Source of the DNA: JAAYJS01 sp964346185
GTDB lineage: Bacteria; Bacillota; Clostridia; Eubacteriales; Eubacteriaceae
Length of the DNA: 38,397 nucleotides
NCBI GenBank assembly: GCA_964346185.1
Contig: CAYFTR010000016.1
Coordinates: 1 to 38,397, forward strand
Direction of reading: 5' to 3'
Below, one piece after another: positions 1 to 8,908 of the stretch. Each line of letters opens with the position of its first letter. Within the stretch, counting starts at the first letter, position 1. The notes under the pieces are model-generated. The model ran no database searches, was not told the origin of the DNA, and worked only from the letters and a program-made list of their open reading frames with translations. A program made the position numbers and the translations under genes.

Positions 1-138
1 GGTTGCATAAAGAATGTTCGAGAAAATGTGTCTACTATATTGACATAAGTCCATAAAGGCATCTAAATCTAAATCGATATGATCGGATAATTGTTCATAT
101 AATGTTTTTGCCATTTGTAAATGTGTTGGAAAGTTCAA
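1..138 (-). CDS. Partial unknown protein, N-terminal 46 residues
   Basis: This is the first 46 codons of a leftward gene that runs off the window edge. I chose the TTG at 136-138 because a clean AAGGAGG (145-151) lies six bases upstream; the first in-frame ATG is eight codons later and has no ribosome binding site. The peptide begins MNFPTHLQMAKTLYEQL and is acidic and helical. I do not recognise it with confidence. The PTHLxMA start faintly recalls zinc-dependent phospholipase C-like proteins, but no further motif can be checked on this fragment. Confidence 0.5.
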   Translation of the reverse strand, partial: MNFPTHLQMAKTLYEQLSDHIDLDLDAFMDLCQYSRHIFSNILYAT

Positions 139-537
139 GATGTGCCTCCTTGTCCTTTAGTTCAGCCTCCAACCTTAGTATCATCTTACAACAGCAATAA
201 AGAAAATATTTTAATACAATGTTAAATATTTATGAAGCAAAACTGAAGATCAAAATACGACGGCGTATTATCCCAAAAAAACGATGTTTTTGTATCATCA
301 AAAAATGACGCTCCCTTGCTGCAAATGCTCGGAGTATCCTCCGTTACGACCACCATTTAAATAAAATCTAAGAAAAACGCCGCTCCAACCTTTTTTAAGC
401 GACGGTATATTAAAAACGCCTTTCCCGTAACAACAATAAAATGCGTTTTATCTCGAAAAAGGCGTTTTTTTCAGTTTTAATTTTTATCGATACTGCAGTC
501 GTTTTATTGTTTGACTGCCGCACGAGTTCTTAAAGCA
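139..537. other. Intergenic region downstream of metG
   Basis: About 400 bases with no convincing gene on either strand. It holds the Shine-Dalgarno of the partial gene at the window start (145-151) and the metG terminator hairpin (412-469). The stretch 170-400 is AT-rich; I see no other clear structure there. Confidence 0.5.
412..469 (-). terminator. metG terminator, probably bidirectional
   Basis: The 12-nt arm AAAAACGCCTTT (412-423) is exactly complemented at 458-469. The A and T tracts flank the arms on both strands. The loop contains a small inner palindrome around 440-450. It lies about 70 bases past the metG stop, as expected for an intrinsic terminator. Confidence 0.75.
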
Positions 538-2463
538 TCAGCTGACTTTTGCGCCGACTTTCATCTCGGGGTCGTCCACGGTAATAATTGTTAATTTTTT
601 ACCTTTGGAGGCACAGAGGATCATCCCTTCGGAATCGACACCTCTTAAGTTTACGGGTTTTAAGTTGGTGACCACAATCACCTTTTTACCAACAAGCTCT
701 TCGGGGCGATAGTGTTTTGCAATGCCGGAAACCACCTGTCGTTTTTCCGATCCCAAATCCAGTTGAGATACCAACAGGCGATCGGCGTCGGGGTGTTGTT
801 CACAGGCCGTAATTTGTGCCACTTTCAGTTCGACAGCGGCAAAATCATTGATATCGATCTGTTTGTTCTGCTTGTCGGGGGCTTTGTTTTCTTTAACGGC
901 GGGCTTTTCTTTTACTTCTTTTTTCGGCAATTCCACCCTTGGAAAGAGGGGATCGTGTCGTTTTACCTGAATACCCTCAGGGTAATTGCCGAAGGTTTGT
1001 AAACTCTCCCAAGTACGCCCCTCTTCCGGAACACATAATTGATCCAAAATAGCCGCTCCCGTTTCAGGCAAAAAAGACTGCAACAAGACCGCCACAATGC
1101 GAAGGGATTCGGTTAAGTGGTACATGACATTGGCTAAGAGCGGATGCTTATCCTCCTCTTTTATGAGAAGCCACGGTGTATTTTCGTCGATATACTTATT
1201 TGCACGAGATACCAATTTCCAAATCTGTTCCAGCGCTTTGCTGCAATCCGGCAGTTCCATGGCATCCGCCACGGCTTTCGGCGTTTGAAGTGCCAGTGCC
1301 TGTAACTCCGAATCGAACGCGCCTGCATCTCTGTTTTCCGGTATGGTTCCCTCAAAATATTTAACCGTCATGGCAACGGTACGGCTTAAGAGATTACCCA
1401 AGTCGTTGGCCAGATCGGCATTGATGTGGGAGACCAACAAGTCTTCATTATAAATGCCGTCGGAGCCGAAAGTCATCTCTCTCAACACATGGTAACGCAG
1501 AGCATCGACCCCGTATTTGTCCGCCAACACAAGAGGATCCACAACGTTTCCCACAGATTTGGACATCTTGCCGCCTTTTAATAAAATCCAACCGTGGCCG
1601 TATACTTTTTTGGGGAGAGGCAGTCCGACCGCCATCAAAACAATAGGCCAGTAGATGGTATGAAAACGAATGATATCTTTGCCGACCATGTGGATATCCG
1701 CCGGCCAGTACTTATCCATGAGTTGCTCTTTGTCGTTACAATATCCCAAAGCGGATATGTAGTTGGGCAAGGCGTCAATCCAAACGTAGACGACATGATC
1801 TTGATCGAAGCTGACGGGTACCCCCCAATCAAAGGACGTTCTGGAAACACATAAATCCTGTAAACCCGGTTTGATAAAATTGTTGATCATTTCATTTTTT
1901 CGGGATTCCGGCGTAATAAAGTCGGGGTTATTTTCGATATGTTGTAAGAGGCGATCGGCATATCTGGACAGCTTTAAGAAGTAGGCTTCTTCCGATGCCT
2001 GTTGTACCTCTCTGCCGCAATCGGGACATTTACCGTCCACCAATTGGCTTTCCGTCCAAAAACTTTCGCAAGGGGTGCAATAAGCACCTTCGTATTTACC
2101 TTTGTAAATATCCCCCTGGTCGTACAACTTTTTAAAAATGGCCTGCACCGTTTTCATATGTTCCAAATCCGTGGTTCGAATGTATTGATCGTATTGAATG
2201 TTCAGTTTCTCCCAAAGGGCTTTTATTTTAACGGTCGCCTCATCGACGAAAGTTTGAGGATCTTTGCCGACCTTTTGTGCACTTTGTTGAATTTTTTGTC
2301 CGTGTTCATCGGTTCCCGTTAAAAAATAGGTGTCATAGCCCAATAATTTTTTAAACCGACTGATGGCATCCGAGGCCACCGTGGTATACGTATGCCCGAT
2401 GTGTAAATCGCCACTGGGGTAGTAAATCGGCGTTGTGATATAAAAAGTTTTCTTTTCTGACAT
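538..2463 (-). CDS. metG: Methionyl-tRNA synthetase
   Basis: A 641-residue class I aminoacyl-tRNA synthetase that charges tRNA-Met in the cytosol. The HIGH signature is LHIGHT near residue 22, and KMSKS is present as GGKMSKSVGN near residue 300. A zinc knuckle is visible as CTPC and CPDC around residues 128-150. After a Lys/Glu-rich linker (about 505-535), the last 100 residues form the EMAP-II-like tRNA-binding domain, so this is the long, dimeric form. The start is preceded by GAAAGG. The gene has its own promoter and a T-box leader just downstream of rsmI, so it is controlled by tRNA charging separately from the upstream operon. Confidence 0.97.
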   Translation of the reverse strand: MSEKKTFYITTPIYYPSGDLHIGHTYTTVASDAISRFKKLLGYDTYFLTGTDEHGQKIQQSAQKVGKDPQTFVDEATVKIKALWEKLNIQYDQYIRTTDLEHMKTVQAIFKKLYDQGDIYKGKYEGAYCTPCESFWTESQLVDGKCPDCGREVQQASEEAYFLKLSRYADRLLQHIENNPDFITPESRKNEMINNFIKPGLQDLCVSRTSFDWGVPVSFDQDHVVYVWIDALPNYISALGYCNDKEQLMDKYWPADIHMVGKDIIRFHTIYWPIVLMAVGLPLPKKVYGHGWILLKGGKMSKSVGNVVDPLVLADKYGVDALRYHVLREMTFGSDGIYNEDLLVSHINADLANDLGNLLSRTVAMTVKYFEGTIPENRDAGAFDSELQALALQTPKAVADAMELPDCSKALEQIWKLVSRANKYIDENTPWLLIKEEDKHPLLANVMYHLTESLRIVAVLLQSFLPETGAAILDQLCVPEEGRTWESLQTFGNYPEGIQVKRHDPLFPRVELPKKEVKEKPAVKENKAPDKQNKQIDINDFAAVELKVAQITACEQHPDADRLLVSQLDLGSEKRQVVSGIAKHYRPEELVGKKVIVVTNLKPVNLRGVDSEGMILCASKGKKLTIITVDDPEMKVGAKVS

Positions 2464-2704
2464 AGTTTTCCTTTCTTCATATAAAAAACCTCCGTCAACA
2501 AAGGACGAAGGTCTCGTGGTACCACCTTATTTCGCGGTTATTACCGCCTCATGCCGTAACGTGGCCAACGTCCCCTCCTAAGCGTTTGTCGGTTTAAAGG
2601 GGCGGCTCCGAGACCATCTTCGAGGGGTTTTCCCATCGGCTTGCACCAACCGCCGACTCTCTTCAGAGGCTGCCCGCTCTACTCTTCTCTTCTTTGCCTT
2701 TATG
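2464..2704 (-). promoter_or_regulatory. T-box riboswitch leader of metG
   Basis: Read on the minus strand, the canonical T-box GGTGGTACCACG is at 2526-2515. It is followed by a terminator stem (2512-2488, one G-U pair) and a run of U residues (2488-2483), ahead of the metG ribosome binding site. Upstream lies a Stem I-like region with an AGAGAGTCGG element and a distal loop of GGTTGGTGC type. An ATG at 2617-2615, followed by G, sits where the specifier codon is expected and matches methionine. Uncharged tRNA-Met would stabilise the antiterminator and allow metG transcription. The specifier placement is inferred by eye. Confidence 0.92.
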
Positions 2705-2710
2705 TTGTTT

Positions 2711-2739
2711 ATTATAACGGATAGAGCCGAAGCTGTAAA
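2711..2739 (-). promoter_or_regulatory. Promoter of metG
   Basis: On the minus strand, TTTACA (2739-2734), a 17-bp spacer and a perfect TATAAT (2716-2711) lie just beyond the rsmI stop codon and directly upstream of the T-box leader. This is a strong sigma-A type promoter by sequence. Confidence 0.8.
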
Positions 2740-2752
2740 GTACCGTGGTGTT

Positions 2753-3583
2753 TTAGCATTTGAGCTGTTTGTAAATATCCCGCCTGGACTGTCCGGTATT
2801 CTGTGCAATGCGTTTCATCGCTTCCTTTTCCGTTAAGCCCCGAGCACAATAGTAGTCTCTTTGTTCTTCAACGGACTTGCCGGCAACGGGATCGGTTTGG
2901 ATATCCCCCGTCCCCCCTTCCACCACAATCACAAACTCTCCCTTCGGCGGGGTTGCTTTAAAGTGGTTAAGAAGCTCTTTCGCCGTGCCTCGAAGGGTTT
3001 CTTCAAAACGTTTGGTTATTTCCCGGGAAATACTGATCCGCCGTTCGCCAAGCACCTCTTGCAAGGCCGTCAGGGTTTTCAACAAACGGTGGGGACTTTC
3101 GTAGAAAATCACCGTATCCGCCGATGCGACAATTTTATCGAGCCCTTCCTTAAAGCCCTTGGTATGTTTGGGTAAGAATCCGATAAACAAAAAGCTTTCC
3201 GTGTCAAGTCCCGATAAAAGTAAAGCACTTAAGCCCGCATTGGCACCGGGAATCACCTCTACAGGAATCCCCGCTTCGATACATCGGCTACTTAAGCGAT
3301 AACCGGGATCGGAGATGAGGGGCATTCCCGCGTCGGAGACCAGGGCAATCGTTTCGCCCTCCAGCAGGCGACTTATTAAAGGTCGTGCCGCCTTTTCTTC
3401 ATTAAATTTTTGATAGGCGATCAATTTGTTTTTGATGTTGTAGCGATTTAATAATTTAAGGGTTTGTCTGGTATCTTCCGCGGCAATCACGTCGACTTCT
3501 TTTAAAATACGCAATGCTCTCAGGGTGATGTCCTCTAAATTACCGATTGGGGTGGCAACCAGATAGAGTTTTCCCATGCTCAT
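2753..3583 (-). CDS. rsmI: 16S rRNA 2'-O-ribose C1402 methyltransferase RsmI
   Basis: The protein belongs to the tetrapyrrole-methylase fold family and uses SAM to methylate C1402 of 16S rRNA. Visible motifs are the N-terminal LYLVATPIGNLEDIT, then AAEDTR, the SAM-binding VSDAGMPLISDPG, and IPGANA; FYESPHR and the C-terminal KEAMKRIAQ helix complete the family pattern. Length (about 276 residues) is normal. An upstream in-frame TTG at 3598 is open but lacks a ribosome binding site. I prefer the ATG at 3583, which overlaps the stop codon of the upstream FAD-protein gene as ATGA and suggests translational coupling. The next ATG is at 3577. Confidence 0.93.
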   Translation of the reverse strand: MSMGKLYLVATPIGNLEDITLRALRILKEVDVIAAEDTRQTLKLLNRYNIKNKLIAYQKFNEEKAARPLISRLLEGETIALVSDAGMPLISDPGYRLSSRCIEAGIPVEVIPGANAGLSALLLSGLDTESFLFIGFLPKHTKGFKEGLDKIVASADTVIFYESPHRLLKTLTALQEVLGERRISISREITKRFEETLRGTAKELLNHFKATPPKGEFVIVVEGGTGDIQTDPVAGKSVEEQRDYYCARGLTEKEAMKRIAQNTGQSRRDIYKQLKC

Positions 3584-4974
3584 CGTTTTAACAGACAATG
3601 GGCAACATACACCCCGTTAGCGGAAGCTTGCATAAGCCCCCGGGTAATCCCCGCACCGTCTCCCAGAACATACAGGTTTTGAATGTTGGTTTCGAAACGG
3701 TCGTTCACCAATACTTTGTTGGAGTAAAATTTAACCTCGACACCGTAAAGGAGGGTTTCTTCGCTTGCCAACCCGGGCGATACCTGGTCCAACGCCTGAA
3801 GCATCTCGTCGATATCTTTCATAATACGGTAGGGCAGCACCAGTCCCAAGTCGCCGGGAACCGCATCCATCAAAGTAGGTACAATGTTGTTGCGATACAA
3901 GCGTTCGCCGTCGGTGCGTCTGCCCCGCATAAAGTCGCCGTAGCGTTGCACCAAAATTTTATTGCCTGTCAGCATATTGCCGAGACCTGCAATGTATTGT
4001 CCGTAGGCGATGGGTGCATTAAAGGGTTTGGTAAAGCCTTTAGACACCAGGAGGGCAAAATTGGTGTTGTCGGTTTTTAATTCATCAGCTTTGTAGGAAT
4101 GACCGTTGACGACCGCCAGGTTGTTATCATAAATTTCCGTCGATACAACGCCCCCGGGGTTGGAGCAGAAGGTGCGTACCTTGTCGTCGAAGGTCGGAGT
4201 GTAATAAACTAACTTTCCTTCGTAGAGGGAGTCGTTAATTTCTTCCATGATTTCGTTTCGGGTTTCGACCCGCACGCCGATATCCACTTTTCCGACTTCG
4301 GTTGCGATGTTGTGGTCATCGCACATGGCTTTAAACCATTCGGAACCGTCCCGTCCGACGGCAACCAAAATATGTTCGCCGTACAGAGTTTCGTCCTTAG
4401 CGGTGTGAATTCCCACCGCTTTGCCCCCTTCAACAATTAAACTTTTAGCCAGTGTTCTGAATCGAATTTCCACGCCCAGTTCTTCGACAAGGTGCTGTTG
4501 GATACTGCCGTATATCTTATAGCCGACTTCCGTCCCCATATGGCGTATGGGGCATTCAATTAATTTTAAGTTGGCTTTAATGGCTTTGGTGCGAATGTTT
4601 CTGATTTTTTCGGGGTTGTCCAAACCGTGCACCTTGGGATCCGCTCCGAAGCGAATATAATGGTCATCGACATAGTCAATTAAATCCAAGGTTTTTTGAT
4701 AGCCGATAATTTCCGGTAACTCGCCGCCGACATCGGGAGACAGGGATAATTTACCGTCGGAATATGCCCCGGCTCCGGCAAAGCCGGTGGTTATGTTGCA
4801 GGGTTTACAGCCGATACACACATTGGTTTTACGTTTCGGGCAAATCCGCTTTTCGATGGCATTGCCCTTTTCCAACATGAGTACCTTGAGGTCGGGTTTG
4901 TTTTTCTTGAGCTCCAGTGCCGCAAATATCCCTGCAGGACCGGCGCCGATTATAATTACATCGTATGTATTCAT
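3580..4974 (-). CDS. NAD(P)/FAD-dependent oxidoreductase (COG2509-like)
   Basis: A 464-residue flavoprotein of the uncharacterised FAD-dependent dehydrogenase group. The N-terminal Rossmann motif is VIIIGAGPAGIFAA (residues 6-19). A cysteine cluster follows (CPKRKTNVCIGCKPC), then the AGAGAYSDGKL motif typical of this group. The C terminus has the second FAD motif, LYVLGDGAGITRGLMQAS. The substrate is not known. It sits 26 bases downstream of dnaB and overlaps rsmI by four bases, so it is probably in the same transcript. AAAGGA precedes the ATG. Confidence 0.88.
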   Translation of the reverse strand: MNTYDVIIIGAGPAGIFAALELKKNKPDLKVLMLEKGNAIEKRICPKRKTNVCIGCKPCNITTGFAGAGAYSDGKLSLSPDVGGELPEIIGYQKTLDLIDYVDDHYIRFGADPKVHGLDNPEKIRNIRTKAIKANLKLIECPIRHMGTEVGYKIYGSIQQHLVEELGVEIRFRTLAKSLIVEGGKAVGIHTAKDETLYGEHILVAVGRDGSEWFKAMCDDHNIATEVGKVDIGVRVETRNEIMEEINDSLYEGKLVYYTPTFDDKVRTFCSNPGGVVSTEIYDNNLAVVNGHSYKADELKTDNTNFALLVSKGFTKPFNAPIAYGQYIAGLGNMLTGNKILVQRYGDFMRGRRTDGERLYRNNIVPTLMDAVPGDLGLVLPYRIMKDIDEMLQALDQVSPGLASEETLLYGVEVKFYSNKVLVNDRFETNIQNLYVLGDGAGITRGLMQASANGVYVAHCLLKR

Positions 4975-5000
4975 TTTGATCCTTTATTATTTATTCATTG

Positions 5001-6326
5001 TTACTCATCTAAAATTAAATCGTTAAAGCGGGTATGTTCGGGCATCCAGCCCAGTTTAAATCGGGTGGTGGGGCCATTACGCTGTTTGGCGATTTCCAAT
5101 TCGGCGACATAGGGGTTGCCGTTTTCCTTATCGTAATAGTGTTCTCTGTATAGGAACATAACGACGTCGGCATCCTGCTCAATGGATCCGGATTCTCTTA
5201 AGTCGGATAACATGGGGTGATGGTCCTTTCGAGCTTCCGGCATCCGACTGAGTTGGGACAGGCAAACCACGGGACATTGCATTTCTCTTGCTAAAATTTT
5301 AAGCCCTCGAGACATTTCCGATACTTCCTGTTGTCTGTTTTCCGTAGAACCCTTGGATGCCATTAATTGCAAGTAGTCGATGACAATTAAATCCAGTCCT
5401 TTTTCCATCTTCATGCGTCGGCATTTGCTGCGCATTTCGCTGACCGTTATCCCCGGTGTGTCGTCGATTTCGATGGTTGTTTTAAATAATTTGGTATAAG
5501 CGTTGGACAGGTCGATCCAATCCTTTTCTTCCAGTTCTCCGGTTCTCAGTTTATTGCTGTCCACAAGACCGACAGAACATAAAATACGTTGAACCAGCTG
5601 AATCTCGGACATTTCCAAAGAAAAGATAGCCACCTTGGAGTTTTCCGCCAAGGCGGTGTTGGTTGCAATGTTTAACGCAAGGGCGGTCTTACCCATGGAG
5701 GGCCGTGCCGCAATAAAAATAAGGTCCGAGGGTTGCAAGCCTGCGGTATACATATCCAGCTCTGTAAAACCCGTGGTAAGTCCCGTTAGTTTGCCTTTGT
5801 TTTTGGATATCTCCTCGATTTTTTGCAGGGTTTCTCCCAAAACGTTCTGAATACTTTTAAAGTCCTTATTGTACTTGCCCTGACTGATGGAAAAAATGCT
5901 TTTTTCCGCATCTTCCATAATCTCTTCCAATTCCTCGGGGCGGGTATAGCAGTCCTCCACAATTTTTTGTGCCATGGCAATCATCGATCTAAGAACCGCT
6001 TTCGATTTGACAATTTCGCAATAGTGTTCGCAATTGCGTTCCAGAGGAACCTGATAAATTTGTTCCGCCAAGGTTTCGGCACCGCCCACTTCCTCGAGTA
6101 CACCGCGGTTTTCCAAAAGTGCCACCAGGGTAACGGGATCGATGGGTTTGGCATCTTCGTGGAGGTCGATCATGGCTTGATAAATTGTTGCATTGGCCTT
6201 GTCGAAAAAATCGTCGGCATGAAGCATTTGCATTGCCGTTACCAGGTTTTCCTCATTCATCAGAATGGCACCCAAAACCGATTTTTCCGCCTCTCTGCTG
6301 TAGGGGGCTTTTCCTTTTTGTACCAT
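5001..6326 (-). CDS. dnaB: Replicative DNA helicase DnaB
   Basis: A 441-residue hexameric replicative helicase (DnaC in Bacillus nomenclature). The N-terminal primase-interacting domain begins PYSREAEKSVLGAIL. The RecA-like domain carries Walker A in AARPSMGKTALALN (around residue 207) and Walker B in DLIVIDYLQLM, with the downstream LSQLSR and DLRESGSIEQDAD motifs. Length and motif order are standard. It follows rplI after 116 bases, in the common Bacillota order gdpP-rplI-dnaB. GAGGC lies upstream of the ATG. Confidence 0.97.
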   Translation of the reverse strand: MVQKGKAPYSREAEKSVLGAILMNEENLVTAMQMLHADDFFDKANATIYQAMIDLHEDAKPIDPVTLVALLENRGVLEEVGGAETLAEQIYQVPLERNCEHYCEIVKSKAVLRSMIAMAQKIVEDCYTRPEELEEIMEDAEKSIFSISQGKYNKDFKSIQNVLGETLQKIEEISKNKGKLTGLTTGFTELDMYTAGLQPSDLIFIAARPSMGKTALALNIATNTALAENSKVAIFSLEMSEIQLVQRILCSVGLVDSNKLRTGELEEKDWIDLSNAYTKLFKTTIEIDDTPGITVSEMRSKCRRMKMEKGLDLIVIDYLQLMASKGSTENRQQEVSEMSRGLKILAREMQCPVVCLSQLSRMPEARKDHHPMLSDLRESGSIEQDADVVMFLYREHYYDKENGNPYVAELEIAKQRNGPTTRFKLGWMPEHTRFNDLILDE

Positions 6327-6362
6327 TTTGCTGCCTCGTTGGTTTGAATTTTACATAAACAC

Positions 6363-6408
6363 AGCCCATGGACCTTTCTCGGATAAGATAAAAGTGTCGT
6401 CATGGGCT
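6363..6408 (-). other. Hairpin between rplI and dnaB
   Basis: AGCCCATG (6363-6370) is exactly complemented by CATGGGCT (6401-6408) in the rplI-dnaB spacer. There is no clear T tract on the minus strand, so it looks more like an RNA processing or attenuation element than a full terminator. Confidence 0.45.
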
Positions 6409-6442
6409 TTACATGCTTCGGGTAATCGGTATTGGTAGCGGT

Positions 6443-6889
6443 TTATTCCGCCGCAACTTTAACGGTTAATTGTCCTTCAACTCCTGCGTATACTTTAACG
6501 GGAATGGTAAAACTGCCGACATTTCGGATGGGGTCCGCCAAATTAATTTTACGTTTGTCGATGACAATGTCCTTTTGCTCTTTAAGTGCTTGGGCAATTT
6601 CCTTATTGGTGACGGAACCGAACAGAGTGCCTTCGGGGGATGCTTTTTTAGAGATGTTTAGAGTAATCTCGTTAATTTGTTCGGCCAAGGCTTCAGCCGC
6701 CGCTTTTTCCGCCGCTAATTGTGCCGCTCTTTCTTCTTTGGCTTTTTCCGCATTGGCAATGTTTTCTTTGGTTCCTTCCAAAGCTAAACCGCCGGGCAAC
6801 AAATAATTTCTGCCGTAGCCCATTTTAACGTCTACAATATCCCCTGCTTTACCCAGTTTTTCTACATCTTGTAATAATACTACTTTCAT
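6443..6889 (-). CDS. rplI: 50S ribosomal protein bL9
   Basis: A 148-residue ribosomal protein that binds 23S rRNA. The N-terminal domain shows MKVVLLQDVEKLGKAGDIV and the GYGRNYLLP loop. The long charged connecting helix (about 45-75) and the C-terminal domain containing SVTNKEIAQAL follow. Length is normal. Its start codon overlaps the gdpP stop (ATGA), indicating coupling. Confidence 0.97.
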   Translation of the reverse strand: MKVVLLQDVEKLGKAGDIVDVKMGYGRNYLLPGGLALEGTKENIANAEKAKEERAAQLAAEKAAAEALAEQINEITLNISKKASPEGTLFGSVTNKEIAQALKEQKDIVIDKRKINLADPIRNVGSFTIPVKVYAGVEGQLTVKVAAE

Positions 6890-8907
6890 TTGTCGTTTTC
6901 TCCTTTAGCTTTTTCTTTTGCTTGTGCAGCTTCTTTTTCTTCTTTTATAAAATCATCGATGGCGTTCAATATCAAGGTGCGTGCTTCATTGAGATCACTG
7001 ATGTCATCCAATTGTGCACCGGCCATTGTTAAGTGACCGCCACCACCTAATTTTTCCAAAATTAATTGTACGTTGACCTCTCCGTTGGACCGGGCGGATA
7101 TTTTAATTACATCGTTGCTTTTAAGTAAAACAAAGGAGGCCTGAATGTTCTTAATGTTAATGAGTTCATCCGCCGCCTGTGCCGCCACTACCCGACCGCT
7201 TACACCGTTATCTTCAAAGGCCGTTACCGCAATCCGGTTACATAACACTTCCGCTTTTTCAATCACTTTACTGCGGCGCAGGTAAGTGTCCAAATCGTCT
7301 TGTAAAAATACCTTGGCAATTTGCGTATCGGCACCTTGACGTTTTAAGTAGGAAGCCGCCTCAAAGGTTCTAACCCCGGTTTTGGTCGTAAACATTTTTG
7401 TATCCATACAAATGCCGGCCAACAGAGCGTTGGCTTCCACTTCGGTTAATATATCCTTATCGTCGAAGTATTGGAGCAACTCCGTTACCAACTCGCTGGT
7501 GGAAGAAGCGTAGGGTTCGGTGTAATTGAGCACCGTTTGGGGAATGATGGTTCCCGACCGACGATGATGGTCAATAACAACTACTTTGCTTGCCGTTTCC
7601 GTCAGATGCGGTGCCGCCAACATTTCGATATTTTGAGTATCGACGACAATCACCAAGGTGTTGCGGTCAATATACTCCTCCGCCACTTCCGGTGTAACAA
7701 AAATATTTTCGTAGGCATCCGTTTCGACGATATAATCCAGCATCATATCAATACTGTAATTAACCGCCTCCAACACATATAAAACCGGTGTTTCCAGTGC
7801 ATGACAGGCTCCGACCAAACCCATACCCGCTCCGATACAGTCCATATCCGGTACTTTGTGTCCCATAATTAAAACATTATCCGCCTCGCGGATCAACTCT
7901 CTTAAACCGTGGGCTTTAACACGAGCTTTTACTTTGGTTCGTTTTTCCGTCGCTTCGGTTTTGCCCCCGTAAAAGAACATGGCTTCGTCTTTGCGAACCA
8001 CTACCTGGTCACCGCCCCTTGCCAGGGCAATATCCAGTGCGGCGTAGGACAGATCATTAGATTTGCTGATTCCCGTTACTTCTTCCGAAACACCGATGCC
8101 GATACTCAGGGTCACTTGAGATTTGTCACCGACATCAATATTTCTGATTTCATCGAGAATTTTAAATTGATCTCCTTCCATCTCCGCCAATTTGTATTTT
8201 TCAAAGACCATAATATAATGATCTTTCTCGTATTCTATAATTAATGCCTCAAGGGTGTTTGCCCATTCGTTGAGTTGAACGTCAATTTTAGACAATACCG
8301 TCGCCCTTTCGTGGGGGGGCAATTGCTCAATGATATCGTCGTAATTATCGATGGTTAAGTATGCGAAAACCGTTTCGTTTCGTTTATAGATATCCTGATA
8401 ATCCTTTTGACTGGTCACGTCAAAAAAATAAAGGAGCACCATATCCCGATCGCCTTCGGAAATGGTTGAGGTTTCTACAATGTAGTGACGACTGTTGTAA
8501 GTTGTCTCACAGCCTTTGCCAACTAAAACCAGGTCTAAATCCAGCTCCAGTTCTTTTCGTAGCAAATCTTTTAAAGGCACATCGGGGTTTCTTTCTTCTA
8601 AAAAGTGTTCTTCAAATTGTTGATTGAACCATAAGACATCGCCTTTTAGACCGACCAAAACCAAAGGTGCCGATAAGCCGAAAAATTTTTTACTACTGGC
8701 ATCGTCAATTTCCCGATACAATTTATCCATATCCTGATATTTTTTTTCGGTATCTAACATGTTGGACAACCGGTAAAAGACCAAGGTCAATACGGAAAAT
8801 AATATAAATGTAACGCCGATGACAACCTCGCCCTTTACCACAAAAATCAAGGCTTGTATCAGGGACAGCAATAATAATACCAGGTAAATTTTAGAGTGTC
8901 CTTCCAT
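6886..8907 (-). CDS. gdpP: Cyclic-di-AMP phosphodiesterase GdpP
   Basis: A 673-residue membrane-bound DHH/DHHA1 phosphodiesterase that hydrolyses c-di-AMP and so affects potassium balance and cell-wall stress. Two transmembrane helices lie at about residues 8-48. A PAS-like domain (about 75-150) and a degenerate GGDEF domain (about 170-310, with SIGIGVSEE) come next. The DHH domain has MGHKVPDMDCIGAG, VVDTQN and VVIDHHRR. The DHHA1 domain ends in GGGGHLTMAGAQL. The C-terminal tail is Lys/Glu/Ala-rich. It lies one base from yybS and overlaps rplI, so it is operonic with both. Confidence 0.96.
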   Translation of the reverse strand: MEGHSKIYLVLLLLSLIQALIFVVKGEVVIGVTFILFSVLTLVFYRLSNMLDTEKKYQDMDKLYREIDDASSKKFFGLSAPLVLVGLKGDVLWFNQQFEEHFLEERNPDVPLKDLLRKELELDLDLVLVGKGCETTYNSRHYIVETSTISEGDRDMVLLYFFDVTSQKDYQDIYKRNETVFAYLTIDNYDDIIEQLPPHERATVLSKIDVQLNEWANTLEALIIEYEKDHYIMVFEKYKLAEMEGDQFKILDEIRNIDVGDKSQVTLSIGIGVSEEVTGISKSNDLSYAALDIALARGGDQVVVRKDEAMFFYGGKTEATEKRTKVKARVKAHGLRELIREADNVLIMGHKVPDMDCIGAGMGLVGACHALETPVLYVLEAVNYSIDMMLDYIVETDAYENIFVTPEVAEEYIDRNTLVIVVDTQNIEMLAAPHLTETASKVVVIDHHRRSGTIIPQTVLNYTEPYASSTSELVTELLQYFDDKDILTEVEANALLAGICMDTKMFTTKTGVRTFEAASYLKRQGADTQIAKVFLQDDLDTYLRRSKVIEKAEVLCNRIAVTAFEDNGVSGRVVAAQAADELINIKNIQASFVLLKSNDVIKISARSNGEVNVQLILEKLGGGGHLTMAGAQLDDISDLNEARTLILNAIDDFIKEEKEAAQAKEKAKGENDK

Positions 8908-8908
8908 A

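Noticed and set aside
3584..3598. TTG at 3598 as start of rsmI
   Set aside because: No ribosome binding site; the ATG at 3583 overlaps the upstream stop and gives normal length.
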